From Paenibacillus lacisoli (lineage in GTDB: Bacteria > Bacillota > Bacilli > Paenibacillales > Paenibacillaceae): 64,000 nt of DNA. Shown in pieces: positions 9,104 to 17,487 of the stretch. The notes below the pieces were generated by a model, which saw only the letters and a list, made by a program, of their open reading frames with translations, had not been told where the DNA came from and did not search any database. The stretch lies in assembly GCF_030580655.1 (NCBI RefSeq), contig NZ_JAUQTB010000010.1, forward strand, positions 91,226-155,225, given 5' to 3'. The translations under genes were made by a program, and so were the position numbers. Position 1 is the first letter of the stretch; each line of letters starts with the position of its first letter.

Positions 9104-10672
9104 CTATCCCCTGCCATGATCCCGGTAAGAGGACGGTGAGGAGCCTACATATCTTTTGAATTTGCTGTGAAAATAATCGACATTGCCGTATCCGACCCGT
9201 TCCGCTACCTGATGCACCTTCAGGCCCTGGGACAGCAGCTCTTTGGCGTTCTCGATCCTTACCTTGTCCAGAAAAGCATTGAAGCTCTCCCCGGTATGGC
9301 TTTTAAACAGTTTGCCCAGATACCCGCTGTTGTAATTGAAAATCTCCGCCAGCAGCTCAAGCTTCAGATTCTCGCTGTAATTGCGGCGAATGAAGTCTAC
9401 CATCTGCTTCAGCACGATATCCTTGCTGCTTCCACCCAGGTGACTGATCAGCTGGCTGAGCTGCTCTTCCGCCCGCAGCACGAGGCAATCCAGCGTGGGC
9501 TGACGGTACACCTCGGATAGCAATGCCGTAGTATCCTGCAGCGTATCCAGTCGTCCGCTCTGGCTGGCCGACAGCTTGTTCATAGCAAGCGAGAAGACTT
9601 GGGCAAAGCCGTTCTTCAGGGACTGCTCCGTCCTGTAGTATCTCGGCAGGACATCCTTCATCTCGGCAAGCACCCGCTTGACTGCCTCAAGGCTGACGAT
9701 ATCGAGTGCGTAATACAGCTTCTCGGCATAATGAACCGGATCCTGATCGCTATCCTCATCCCCAGCCCGTTCCTCTGCCGCTACGGAAGATTCCAGTACA
9801 CTCAGATCCTGTGGCAGCATCAACCGCTGCTCACGATATAGAAAACGGAAACTCAGCAATCGGGATGCCACGGCGTAGGAAGCTGTAAGCTCATGCAGAT
9901 CCGTGACTGACTCGCCCGCCGCTCCGAAAATACGATAACCCCATGTGCTTGCAGCTTCTGTCAGCTCCTCGCTCAGCAGCCGGGCTGCTTCGGTTCCATA
10001 GACTGGCTCTCGCAGCAGAATACCGACATGATAACCCGCTGAAAACAGAATGCCCCGGTCCCGCAAATCGAACAGCTCACTGATCCGCCGCTTCACAGCA
10101 GCTTCTGCCAGTGAGTCACTGCCGTTCTCATTCAGCAGTTCCAGCAAAATAACCTGATAGGAAGGCCAGTTCAGGTTCAATTGAACAGCGGGATCACGGT
10201 CTCCGGATAAGGATTCGCTGCTGAACAGGAGCGCCTCCACCAGGTGATCCCGGTATATCATCTCTTCCTGCACCTGCCGCGGTCCGTTGTTTTGCTCCCG
10301 GACCAGCATAGTGTGAATGCGCAGCAGCTCCTCTTTCATTTCATCCTCATCGACCGGCTTCAGCAAGTAGCTGTTGACACCCATCGTGATGGCTTCCTTA
10401 GCGTAATCAAAATCCGCATAACCGCTTAATATGATGAAATGCACACTCGCTCCCGACTGCCTCAGCTCACGAATAACTTCAAGACCTGTCATACCGGGCA
10501 TACGGATATCAATAATGATAAGATCAGGCTGCACCTCCTGGTACTTCTGCAAAGCTTCCCGTCCATTTGCTGCCGTAGCGGCAACGCTGTATCCCAGCTC
10601 CTCCCACTCCATGATCGAGGCCAGACCTTCACGAATCATGGGTTCATCATCTGCTATTAATACTTTGAACAT
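9104..10672 (-). CDS. YesN-like response regulator with AraC-type DNA-binding domain (system 1)
   Basis: A 522-residue regulator. An N-terminal receiver domain (residues 1-120) starts MFKVLIADDEP, with phospho-acceptor Asp about 55 in IIDIRMPG and the conserved Lys in LLKPVDEDE. A variable middle region follows. The C-terminal AraC double helix-turn-helix includes LLAEIFNYNSGYLGKLFKSHTGESF and VAERVGYGNVDYFHSKFKRYVG. It should activate the adjacent transporter operon when phosphorylated by the kinase encoded just upstream. ATG 10672 was chosen because AAGGAG lies six bases before it. That places the start 26 bases inside the kinase 3' end, consistent with translational coupling. Confidence 0.93.
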   Translation of the reverse strand: MFKVLIADDEPMIREGLASIMEWEELGYSVAATAANGREALQKYQEVQPDLIIIDIRMPGMTGLEVIRELRQSGASVHFIILSGYADFDYAKEAITMGVNSYLLKPVDEDEMKEELLRIHTMLVREQNNGPRQVQEEMIYRDHLVEALLFSSESLSGDRDPAVQLNLNWPSYQVILLELLNENGSDSLAEAAVKRRISELFDLRDRGILFSAGYHVGILLREPVYGTEAARLLSEELTEAASTWGYRIFGAAGESVTDLHELTASYAVASRLLSFRFLYREQRLMLPQDLSVLESSVAAEERAGDEDSDQDPVHYAEKLYYALDIVSLEAVKRVLAEMKDVLPRYYRTEQSLKNGFAQVFSLAMNKLSASQSGRLDTLQDTTALLSEVYRQPTLDCLVLRAEEQLSQLISHLGGSSKDIVLKQMVDFIRRNYSENLKLELLAEIFNYNSGYLGKLFKSHTGESFNAFLDKVRIENAKELLSQGLKVHQVAERVGYGNVDYFHSKFKRYVGSSPSSYRDHGRG

Positions 10673-12455
10673 ACGGCTCTCCTTCCCTCGGTACAGCAAA
10701 ACTGATCTCCGTGCCTTCCTCAGGCACGCTCCGGATCACTAGACCATATTCCTCCCCATAAAAGAGAGTCAGGCGCTGATGTACATTACGAAGTCCGATC
10801 CGGCTCTTCTCTTCCTCTTCCTCGCTCGTTACAAATGCGATAACTTCCTCACGCCGCTCTGGTGTCATGCCGCGCCCATTGTCCGACACCCGGACCGCAA
10901 TCCGGTCGTGTTCCATGCGGATCATAATTTCAATGTACACGCCGCCCTCCTTATTCTCCAGGCCATGAACAATCGAATTTTCAACCAGAGGCTGGATAAT
11001 CAGCGGCGGAATCAGCACACCCATGACCTCGGGATCCATATGAATATCATAACGCAGCCGGTCATCATAGCGAAATTTCTGAATCTCCAGGTAGGACCGG
11101 ACCAGCTCCATCTCCTGTTTAATGGTCGTCTTCCCGCTGCCGATCTCCAAGTTTCCGCGCATCAGCTTGCCAAGCAGACGTACGATATTGGCAATCTCCT
11201 TTTCTCCCTTCATATGCGCCTTCATACGGATTGACTCCAGCGCATTAAACAGGAAATGCGGATTGATCTGGCTTGCCATCATTTTGAGCGTAATTTCCTT
11301 TTGGGCTAATTCGAGCTTGCTATTTTTTTCGCTAGTCTCATAAACCTGATTCATCAGCTGATTAATGCTAGCGACCATATAGTTGAACTGCCTGGACAGC
11401 TGGCCGATCTCATCATTGCCATCAATCCGCGCAACAATATTGAAGTTGCCCCTGGCGACCTTGTTCAGATGACGGCTCAGCCTCAGCAGCCGTTTGGTGA
11501 TCAGATAGGATACCATCTGGACCAGCACAAGACCGATGATCAGAATGGTCAAAATCATCAGTAGACCGATCAGGCTTACCCGGTTAGCATCTTTGACGAT
11601 GCTCTCTGTAGAAAATACCGAAATAATTTTGAGTCCTGACATACTTGAAACAGGCATCAGCTCATCCACAACGATGTTGGAGGGCACCCCTCCGACTTTG
11701 GCCTTAAATGTTTTATCCTTGATAGTACTCAGGTTAAATCCCAAATTCAGCTCTTTGAGCGTCTTGCCGACCATGGAAGGGTTCTTGGCAGCTACCACAT
11801 AACCAAGCTGGTCTGCAATCAGCGTCTCGAACGGCTCCTGGCTTAGCATGCTGTTCAGCTCGCTCTGGTTAATTCCGATCATTAGCACACCGCTGGTCCG
11901 GTACTCAGGGAAGGTAATCTTGCGGACAAGACTGAGGCGGTTCATGGGATTATCCTCCGGATCGTGTACATAAAACCAGCCGATGGCGCTTGTTTTGCGG
12001 GTAGCCTTGAACCACTCCTCGCTCTCTGTCTGTGAATTAATAGGGATGAATTCCAGGTTATTCACAAGTGTATCGTTAAAGGAATAGAACCGGATATTCG
12101 CGACTTCCCTGTATTGGCGTGTATATTCTTCAAAACGGTGAAATCCCAAGTACGCATTCGTCAGCTCGACCATATTTTTATAGCGCTTGTTAACGATTTC
12201 CTTGAGCTCTGAGTCAAACATGAACAGATTGGAGATATCTGTCGGCACCCGGAGCAGATTCGCGGCTTGGCTTTTAATTTTATCCACGTTATTCGTAGTC
12301 TGGGCCACAGCACTATCCAGCGCCTGCTGGCGCATATAGGCCACAACTCCGCCGCCGATCACAAGAACGGGAATCATAACAATAAAGATAAAAGCGAGCA
12401 GCAGCTTGTGCCTCATCCTCATGTCATTGGTCAGGCGTACCAGCTTCTGAAACAT
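10647..12455 (-). CDS. YesM-like sensor histidine kinase (system 1)
   Basis: A 602-residue membrane kinase. One transmembrane segment lies near residues 18-40 and a second near 295-320, flanking an extracellular Cache-like sensor. A HAMP linker follows (LLRLSRHLNKVARGNFNIVARI). The His-kinase block has QINPHFLFNALESIR with the phospho-acceptor His near 398. The ATPase domain has LVENSIVHGLE and VSDNGRGM, then GLRNVHQRLTLFYG. This is the LytS/YesM architecture that pairs with YesN regulators. In such systems the kinase senses extracellular sugar or the loaded binding protein and drives expression of the transporter. The promoter lies at 12521-12577. Confidence 0.95.
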   Translation of the reverse strand: MFQKLVRLTNDMRMRHKLLLAFIFIVMIPVLVIGGGVVAYMRQQALDSAVAQTTNNVDKIKSQAANLLRVPTDISNLFMFDSELKEIVNKRYKNMVELTNAYLGFHRFEEYTRQYREVANIRFYSFNDTLVNNLEFIPINSQTESEEWFKATRKTSAIGWFYVHDPEDNPMNRLSLVRKITFPEYRTSGVLMIGINQSELNSMLSQEPFETLIADQLGYVVAAKNPSMVGKTLKELNLGFNLSTIKDKTFKAKVGGVPSNIVVDELMPVSSMSGLKIISVFSTESIVKDANRVSLIGLLMILTILIIGLVLVQMVSYLITKRLLRLSRHLNKVARGNFNIVARIDGNDEIGQLSRQFNYMVASINQLMNQVYETSEKNSKLELAQKEITLKMMASQINPHFLFNALESIRMKAHMKGEKEIANIVRLLGKLMRGNLEIGSGKTTIKQEMELVRSYLEIQKFRYDDRLRYDIHMDPEVMGVLIPPLIIQPLVENSIVHGLENKEGGVYIEIMIRMEHDRIAVRVSDNGRGMTPERREEVIAFVTSEEEEEKSRIGLRNVHQRLTLFYGEEYGLVIRSVPEEGTEISFAVPREGEPYVQSINSR

Positions 12456-12520
12456 TCAGGGTCACTTCCTCATTAGGTTCAGGCACTTTCGTACATTTTC
12501 AATTATTTGCAAAACTGGAT

Positions 12521-12577
12521 GCTAAGCGCTTTCAACATTCATCATCGATTATATCGGGTTTGTTCAAAAGGTGTCAA
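12521..12577 (-). promoter_or_regulatory. Promoter and cre box of the YesM/YesN operon (system 1)
   Basis: Minus-strand TTGACA (12572-12577), an 18-base spacer and TATAAT (12548-12553), then TGAAAGCGCTTAGC (12521-12534), a near-consensus cre. The -35 lies inside a near-palindrome (12572-12591, TGTC-N12-GACA). As in the GH95 and lipoprotein promoters, the cre sits just downstream of the -10, so the whole system seems to be under catabolite control. Confidence 0.7.
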
Positions 12578-12593
12578 AGACGTTTTCGACAAA

Positions 12594-12626
12594 AAAGGAC
12601 CCTCTTTTTCAAGATGATCCCTTTTA
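12594..12626 (-). terminator. Possible weak terminator after the DUF1836-type gene
   Basis: Minus-strand AAAGGA...TCCTTT arms, with an inner CTT/AAG pairing, are followed by several T residues. The stem is imperfect, so this is a tentative call. Confidence 0.35.
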
Positions 12627-12655
12627 TTTAGTAAGTATAGGTAATCCATAGCGTA

Positions 12656-13426
12656 TCAGAATTCCAAGAACAGCGTTGCATTCACATAACGTCTCGCCAT
12701 AGACAGGAAATAAGAGGTCTGCACAGATACCGCTGCGATCAGCAGCACATTTCCGACCGCCTTCCTCTGCCCTGGAAGCAGGTGGTGAAGTCTGCCTGCA
12801 TAACGGTCAGACGCAGTCCGGATCACGCTTTCCGTCAGGCTGTCCTGACGATGACCGCCTGCCGTATGTCCGGCAATATCGAGCATCTGGTCGTTATTGG
12901 CATCCAGCTCCTCGAACATGGTAGAGTATGCTGCATACAGCTCTACAGGCTCAATCCAGTCATCTGCATCTTCTGTCGGCTCTTGAAACAAAATATGAAA
13001 AAGCCTGCGTATGGATTCAAAATCCAGACTCGCCTTTAGATCCTCCACGATCAGGAGCAGGGCTGCCTGGTTAATGGAATATTTTTTGCCGATCTTCGGG
13101 GATCCCAGGAACTCCTTGAAGTCACGCTTGACCCAATTCTGCATGGAGGTCAGGGAAGCCTGGCTGTACTCAATCAGCTGACCGAGTGCAGCAATCTCCT
13201 GCAAGGAAAAGGAATTTCCTTGACGGCCTTTTATCATTTTATCCAGTACGGGGGGAACAGCTGTATCCAGAAAGGCAGGCATCCACTGCTCCTGCTCTTG
13301 ATCAATCGGATGATTTCTCTTCCAGGCACACTGCAATACGGACAGCGGCTGCAAATCCTCTCTTCGTCCATCCAGCGCAAGCAGCAGCTGTGCAACGTCT
13401 TTCCGGGTAAGGGTAAAAGACTCCAA
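12656..13426 (-). CDS. DUF1836-type putative regulatory protein
   Basis: A 256-residue soluble protein. The region around residues 85-150 (MQNWVKRDFKEFLGSPKIGKK, then INQAALLLIVEDLK) resembles the DUF1836 family, whose members are found in Firmicutes and carry a helix-turn-helix-like fold. The C-terminus has a longer helical segment (VGNVLLIAAVSVQTSYFLSM) that could be membrane-associated, but charge distribution makes this uncertain. Translation starts with TTG at 13426, set by AAGGAGG seven bases upstream. Its promoter is followed directly by a palindrome (13452-13467) that also occurs in the promoter of the divergent CNNM gene. I infer a regulatory function; the biochemical role is unknown. 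Confidence 0.7.
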   Translation of the reverse strand: MESFTLTRKDVAQLLLALDGRREDLQPLSVLQCAWKRNHPIDQEQEQWMPAFLDTAVPPVLDKMIKGRQGNSFSLQEIAALGQLIEYSQASLTSMQNWVKRDFKEFLGSPKIGKKYSINQAALLLIVEDLKASLDFESIRRLFHILFQEPTEDADDWIEPVELYAAYSTMFEELDANNDQMLDIAGHTAGGHRQDSLTESVIRTASDRYAGRLHHLLPGQRKAVGNVLLIAAVSVQTSYFLSMARRYVNATLFLEF

Positions 13427-13451
13427 TATGATACCTCCTTACACGTATTTC

Positions 13452-13496
13452 AAGTTCATGCGAACTCATCATACGCCTTCAAAATCATGATGTAAA
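13452..13496 (-). promoter_or_regulatory. Promoter and palindromic operator of the DUF1836-type gene
   Basis: Minus-strand TTTACA (13491-13496), a 17-base spacer and TATGAT (13468-13473). Directly adjoining the -10 is the inverted repeat AAGTTCATGCGAACTC (plus strand, 13452-13467). The core GTTCAT-GAAC is repeated in the divergent CNNM promoter. Confidence 0.7.
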
Positions 13497-13583
13497 GAGA
13501 CGAAATCGTGAGTGTTGAGCCTGTTTACACGCTAAATCGGTCCTGAAGGAGGTCTGACGTGCCGCTGGCCCTTTTTCAGGTAT

Positions 13584-13628
13584 TTGATATTCCGCTTAAA
13601 AGTTCTTACAATAAGTTCATATGAACTT
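13584..13628 (+). promoter_or_regulatory. Promoter and perfect palindrome of the CNNM gene
   Basis: TTGATA (13584-13589), a 17-base spacer and TACAAT (13607-13612). The perfect 16-base palindrome AAGTTCATATGAACTT (13613-13628) starts at the next base. It has the same position relative to the -10 as the copy in the DUF1836-type promoter, so one repressor probably controls both. Confidence 0.75.
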
Positions 13629-13663
13629 AAAATTATTAGATAAGGGATGAGTGAACATTAATT

Positions 13664-14995
13664 ATGGGTATAGGACTTAGTCTGGTTTTGTTTGCATTGT
13701 TGATCATTTTGAGCGCTTTTTTTGTAGCAACTGAATTTGCTATTATCCGCATGCGTTCCAGTCGGGTCAATCAGCTGGTGGTAGAAGGGCACAAGAATGC
13801 GATTGCACTGCAGCGCGTAACCAGCAATCTGGACGGCTACCTGTCCGCGTGTCAGCTGGGGATAACCATTACAGCTCTGGGCCTCGGCTGGCTGGGTGAA
13901 CCGACGGTAGCGAAGTTGTTTGAGCCTTTGTTCAAAATGATGCACATCGAAGGAAACCTAAATCATGTACTCGCGTTTATTATTTCCTTTATAGTGGTTA
14001 CTTATATCCATGTGGTTGTTGGTGAGCTTGCCCCAAAAACATTGGCGATCCGCAAATCCGAAGGCGTCAGCCTGTTTACCTCAAAGCCGATCATCATGTT
14101 CAACCGGATCATGTATCCATTCATCTGGCTCCTGAACGGTTCCGCGAACGGCTTGGTTCGTCTCTTCGGACTTCAGCCTGCCAGCGAACATGAAGAAGCA
14201 CATAGTCAGGAAGAGATTCAGATTATTCTCTCCGAAAGTGTGCAGAGCGGTAAAATCAATAATACGGAATACGGCTACGTGAACCGGATTTTCGCTTTCG
14301 ACGAGACGGTAGCCAAAGAAATTATGGTCCCCCGAACAGATATGGTATGCTTATACACGAATCATTCCCTTCAGGAGAATATGCAGACCATTCATCAGGA
14401 GCAGTATACAAGGTTTCCGGTATCGACAGACAGCAAGGATCATATTATAGGTATGATTAACACGAAACAGCTGTTTCTGGAATATGACCGCAACCCTGAG
14501 CTTGACTTCCGGACGCTGGTTCATCCGATTTTGACGGTGCCTGAGGTTATGCCTGTCAGCGTTCTGCTGAAGCGTATGCAGCTGGAACGGGTCCACATGG
14601 CCCTGCTGGTTGATGAATATGGAGGTACTTCCGGCCTGATTACCATCGAAGACATTTTGGAAGAGATTGTCGGCGAAATCCGCGACGAGTTCGACGCCGA
14701 TGAACGGAAGGAAATCGAAAAACTGTCGGAGAATAGTTATCTGGTAGACGGTAAAGTGCTGATTTCGGAACTGAGTGATCTCACCGGCTTGTCACTGGAC
14801 AACGAAGAGGTCGATACGGTCGGGGGGTGGGTATTCAGCCGGGTAGCCGAACCAAGAACGGGCAAGCAGTTCGTCGAAGAGAACGTGACCATCACCATTC
14901 GTGAGATGGGCAAGAACCGGATCCGCCGGGTTGAGGTAACCATAGACCAGCCTGACGGCAAAGGTGAAGAAGCCGATCTCCCAGCCAACAACTAA
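13664..14995 (+). CDS. CNNM/HlyC-family membrane protein (CorC/TlyC type, possible Mg2+ exporter)
   Basis: A 443-residue protein of the hemolysin C/CNNM family. The N-terminal DUF21 membrane domain (residues 1-190) has a first span in [21 protein letters not shown] and the family block [23 protein letters not shown]. It is followed by two CBS domains (around 205-330, with [12 protein letters not shown] and [26 protein letters not shown]) and a C-terminal CorC_HlyC domain (around 350-430, [19 protein letters not shown]). Firmicute homologues such as MpfA are implicated in Mg2+ efflux; that role here is inferred from family. The ribosome site is weak: AAGGGA lies rather far from the ATG. Its promoter shares a palindrome with the DUF1836-type gene. 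Confidence 0.92.
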   Translation: MGIGLSLVLFALLIILSAFFVATEFAIIRMRSSRVNQLVVEGHKNAIALQRVTSNLDGYLSACQLGITITALGLGWLGEPTVAKLFEPLFKMMHIEGNLNHVLAFIISFIVVTYIHVVVGELAPKTLAIRKSEGVSLFTSKPIIMFNRIMYPFIWLLNGSANGLVRLFGLQPASEHEEAHSQEEIQIILSESVQSGKINNTEYGYVNRIFAFDETVAKEIMVPRTDMVCLYTNHSLQENMQTIHQEQYTRFPVSTDSKDHIIGMINTKQLFLEYDRNPELDFRTLVHPILTVPEVMPVSVLLKRMQLERVHMALLVDEYGGTSGLITIEDILEEIVGEIRDEFDADERKEIEKLSENSYLVDGKVLISELSDLTGLSLDNEEVDTVGGWVFSRVAEPRTGKQFVEENVTITIREMGKNRIRRVEVTIDQPDGKGEEADLPANN

Positions 14996-15006
14996 AAAGA
15001 GAACAT

Positions 15007-15091
15007 GGCAGCAGCCATCGGGCTGCCCCGGGACAGATTAGAGCCGTTCCGGGAATTACAGGGCATACGGCACTTCAGCCGGTGCCCTGTA
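15007..15091 (+). other. Two hairpins between the CNNM gene and uppP
   Basis: The first pairs GGCAGC (15007-15012) with GCTGCC (15022-15027). The second is larger: TACAGGGCA (15057-15065) pairs with TGCCCTGTA (15083-15091), with an inner CGGC/GCCG stem. Neither is followed by a T run, so they are not typical terminators. The second ends about 12 bases before the uppP ribosome site and could influence its translation or transcript stability. Confidence 0.45.
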
Positions 15092-15117
15092 AGCATGCAG
15101 TGGAAGGAGACAAGACA

Positions 15118-15921
15118 TTGGATTTTTTATCATCAATTATTATGGGTATTATTGAAGGTCTGACCGAGTTCCTTCCGGTATCCTCGACAGGCCACATGAT
15201 TCTGACGGCCCATCTGCTGGGCCTGAACACGGACAGTGATTCTGTCAAAACTTTCGAGGTTGTCGTACAGCTTGGTGCGGTACTGGCTGTCGTTGTTCTG
15301 TACTTCAAGAAGTTCCTCAGCTTGTTTGATTTTCGCAAACAGACACGCCTCTCCCTTCGTCCCCGCCTGAATCTGTTACATATCATTCTGGCCATGATCC
15401 CGGCAGGCATCCTGGGCGTGCTGCTCCGTGACGTCATTAAGGACGACCTGTTTGGTCCCCAGACGGTCGTATACAGCCTGGTCATCGGCGGTATCCTGAT
15501 GATCGTTGCCGAGAAGTTTCACCCGCGTACAACGGCTGAAACGGTGGACGACATTACATACAAGCAGGCATTTATCGTCGGTCTGTTCCAGATCCTTGCG
15601 CTATGGCCTGGCTTCTCCCGCTCCGGTTCCACGATCTCTGGCGGTCTCTTCGCCAGAATCAGCGCCACAGCCGCAGCCGAATTTACATTCCTGGTATCGG
15701 TCCCGATCATGCTCGGCGCAACAGGCGTTGACCTGATCAAAAGTGCAGGTCATCTGAACACCAGCGATTTCCCGGTGTTCGCAGCCGGTTTCATCGCAGC
15801 TTTCATCGTTGGTATGCTGGCCATCAAGACGTTCTTGGGTCTCCTGAAACGTCTGAGCCTGACCACCTTTGCCATTTACCGTTTTATCGTAGCCATTATC
15901 TTCTTCATTATCTTGTTCTAA
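15118..15921 (+). CDS. uppP: Undecaprenyl-diphosphatase (BacA/UppP)
   Basis: A 267-residue polytopic membrane enzyme that dephosphorylates undecaprenyl pyrophosphate, recycling the lipid carrier for cell-wall synthesis and giving bacitracin tolerance. Both signature motifs are present: [14 protein letters not shown] at residues 13-26 and [14 protein letters not shown] near 165. About eight hydrophobic segments are visible. The start is TTG at 15118, set by AAGGAG eight bases upstream; an earlier in-frame ATG at 15082 lies in the hairpin leader and has no ribosome site. A shared bidirectional terminator follows. Confidence 0.97.
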   Translation: MDFLSSIIMGIIEGLTEFLPVSSTGHMILTAHLLGLNTDSDSVKTFEVVVQLGAVLAVVVLYFKKFLSLFDFRKQTRLSLRPRLNLLHIILAMIPAGILGVLLRDVIKDDLFGPQTVVYSLVIGGILMIVAEKFHPRTTAETVDDITYKQAFIVGLFQILALWPGFSRSGSTISGGLFARISATAAAEFTFLVSVPIMLGATGVDLIKSAGHLNTSDFPVFAAGFIAAFIVGMLAIKTFLGLLKRLSLTTFAIYRFIVAIIFFIILF

Positions 15922-15927
15922 CAAACC

Positions 15928-15978
15928 AAAAGGCACACCGGTTCCATGGGACGTATCCCGCAGCCGGTGTGCCTTTTT
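15928..15978. terminator. Bidirectional terminator between uppP and the thioredoxin-like gene
   Basis: AAAAGGCACACCGG (15928-15941) pairs with CCGGTGTGCCTTTT (15964-15977). There are T runs on both strands, so it serves the converging genes on either side. Confidence 0.9.
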
Positions 15979-15990
15979 GCTGATGCAAGA

Positions 15991-16317
15991 TTACTGCTTG
16001 GATTCCAGTGTCTGGAGATACTCTGATACCTGCGAAGGCGTCTTCGCATATTTGCTGTGCAGATGGGCAATCTTCTCCCCATTCTTGAACACCAGCAGGC
16101 TCGGAATACCGCGCACCTGATTGGCCTCAGCCAGCGGCTGGAACTGCTCTGCATCCATGGCCAGGAACTGCTTGTCCGGATTCTGCTCGATAATGCCGCC
16201 CATAAATTTGTCCAATGTCTTGCAGTCCGGGCACCACGTGGCATCAAATTTGATGACGGTCAGCTGGTCACCCTGGATCGCGTCTTGATACTGCTGTTCG
16301 GATTGTATACGTTCCAT
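15991..16317 (-). CDS. Thioredoxin-family protein
   Basis: A 108-residue single thioredoxin fold with active site ATWCPDCK near residues 27-34 and the cis-proline block RGIPSLLVF near 71. The CPDC dithiol differs from the CGPC of housekeeping thioredoxin, suggesting a specialised thiol-disulfide role. There is no signal peptide, so it is cytosolic. It is a monocistronic gene converging with uppP, with AGGGGG upstream of the ATG. The partner protein cannot be told from context. Confidence 0.93.
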   Translation of the reverse strand: MERIQSEQQYQDAIQGDQLTVIKFDATWCPDCKTLDKFMGGIIEQNPDKQFLAMDAEQFQPLAEANQVRGIPSLLVFKNGEKIAHLHSKYAKTPSQVSEYLQTLESKQ

Positions 16318-16402
16318 GGCGGAATTCCCCCTAATTTAAAATCATGATCCATTCCATTGTAGCTCTTCCAGATGGAATTGCAACTATGACAGATACAGCC
16401 GC

Positions 16403-17311
16403 TTAACGGTGCTGCTGATACGTATTGGCCCGGCTGGCTGAAGTGATCAGCCTGATCTCGTCTTCCGTTAATTGCGGGGCATCAGCAGCTTCAATATTGT
16501 GAATCAGCTGTGCAGACGAGCTTGCACCGGGTATAACCACGGCCACAGATGGCTGGGCCAGGCTGAAACGAATGGCCGTCTGACTCATGCTGCGTGTCGG
16601 ACCCGTCAGTGTGTGCAGCTTCTCCCGAAGTGCCAGCAGCTCTTCCTGCTGATAATCCAGGTAACCTTTTGCCGTTTTGGCAGCTCCCGACTCAGCCAGG
16701 ACCCCGCTGGCTACAGGGCCGCGGGCAATCGCACTAATCCCTTTATTCTGAAGCAGAGGAAGTACCTCCTCCTCTGCCCGGCGGTCGACAATGCTGTATT
16801 GATTCATAACACTGACGATGCCGGAGCGCTTTACATATTCCCGAATGACATTTGGACGGATTGAAGAGATGCCGTAATAACGGATGACTCCCTCCCTTTT
16901 CAATTGTTCAAAGGCTTCAATCGTCTCGTCGATCGGATCATCCAATGTCCCGCCATGCAGCTGATAAAGATCAATGTAATCCGTACCGAGGCGGCGAAGG
17001 CTTTCCTTTACCGCAGACAGGATATAGGCCTTGGACGCATCCCATACCCAGCCTTCCTGGCCTGGTATGCGGCGGTTACCCACTTTGGTAGCGAGAATGA
17101 CATCCTCCCTGCGTCCTTTGATTGCTTTGCCAACCAGTTCCTCATTGCGGCCTGCATCATACAGATCCGAAGTGTCCAGGAAATTGACGCCGCGCTCCAG
17201 TGCCTCATGGATCAGCGTGACCGCATGGGCTTCCTCCGTCCCCAGTGACATGCAGCCCAGGCCAATTTCTCCGGCATACAGCTCAGATTGTCCTATCCGG
17301 TTTTTTTTCAT
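16403..17311 (-). CDS. Aldo/keto reductase
   Basis: About 302 residues of NAD(P)H-dependent TIM-barrel oxidoreductase. The catalytic tetrad is recognisable: Asp in NFLDTSDLYDAG, Tyr in the same block, Lys in VILATKVG and His in YQLHGG. The cofactor-binding C-terminal part has AIRFSLAQPSVAVVIPGASS. It resembles general stress-type or YccK/IolS-like reductases acting on small aldehydes or ketones; no specific substrate can be assigned. ATG 17311 (MKKNRIGQSEL) was preferred over one three codons upstream because the latter directly abuts the GGAGAGG ribosome site. It is monocistronic. Confidence 0.92.
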   Translation of the reverse strand: MKKNRIGQSELYAGEIGLGCMSLGTEEAHAVTLIHEALERGVNFLDTSDLYDAGRNEELVGKAIKGRREDVILATKVGNRRIPGQEGWVWDASKAYILSAVKESLRRLGTDYIDLYQLHGGTLDDPIDETIEAFEQLKREGVIRYYGISSIRPNVIREYVKRSGIVSVMNQYSIVDRRAEEEVLPLLQNKGISAIARGPVASGVLAESGAAKTAKGYLDYQQEELLALREKLHTLTGPTRSMSQTAIRFSLAQPSVAVVIPGASSSAQLIHNIEAADAPQLTEDEIRLITSASRANTYQQHR

Positions 17312-17437
17312 GCACCTCATCCTCTCCTGAATTCATATCCAATCTCACTTCACGGAATCCCTTCAAATTTAATCCCTTTTCAACAGCAGTATAAACGGTT
17401 CCGGCTATCCAAGTCCAAAAACCACGATGATACACAG

Positions 17438-17475
17438 CAAAAAGCAGACCCGAATTACTGATTCAAGGTCTGCTT
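17438..17475 (-). terminator. Terminator after yclQ
   Basis: AAGCAGACC (17442-17450) pairs with GGTCTGCTT (17467-17475). On the minus strand a T run follows the second arm. It closes the siderophore transport operon. Confidence 0.85.
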
Positions 17476-17487
17476 CCCGCACTGCTG

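Noticed and set aside
13500..13663. Possible Mg2+ or Mn2+ riboswitch before the CNNM gene
   Set aside because: The leader after the mapped promoter is only about 40 bases long and lacks the conserved M-box or yybP-ykoY elements. The palindrome at the -10 explains regulation better.
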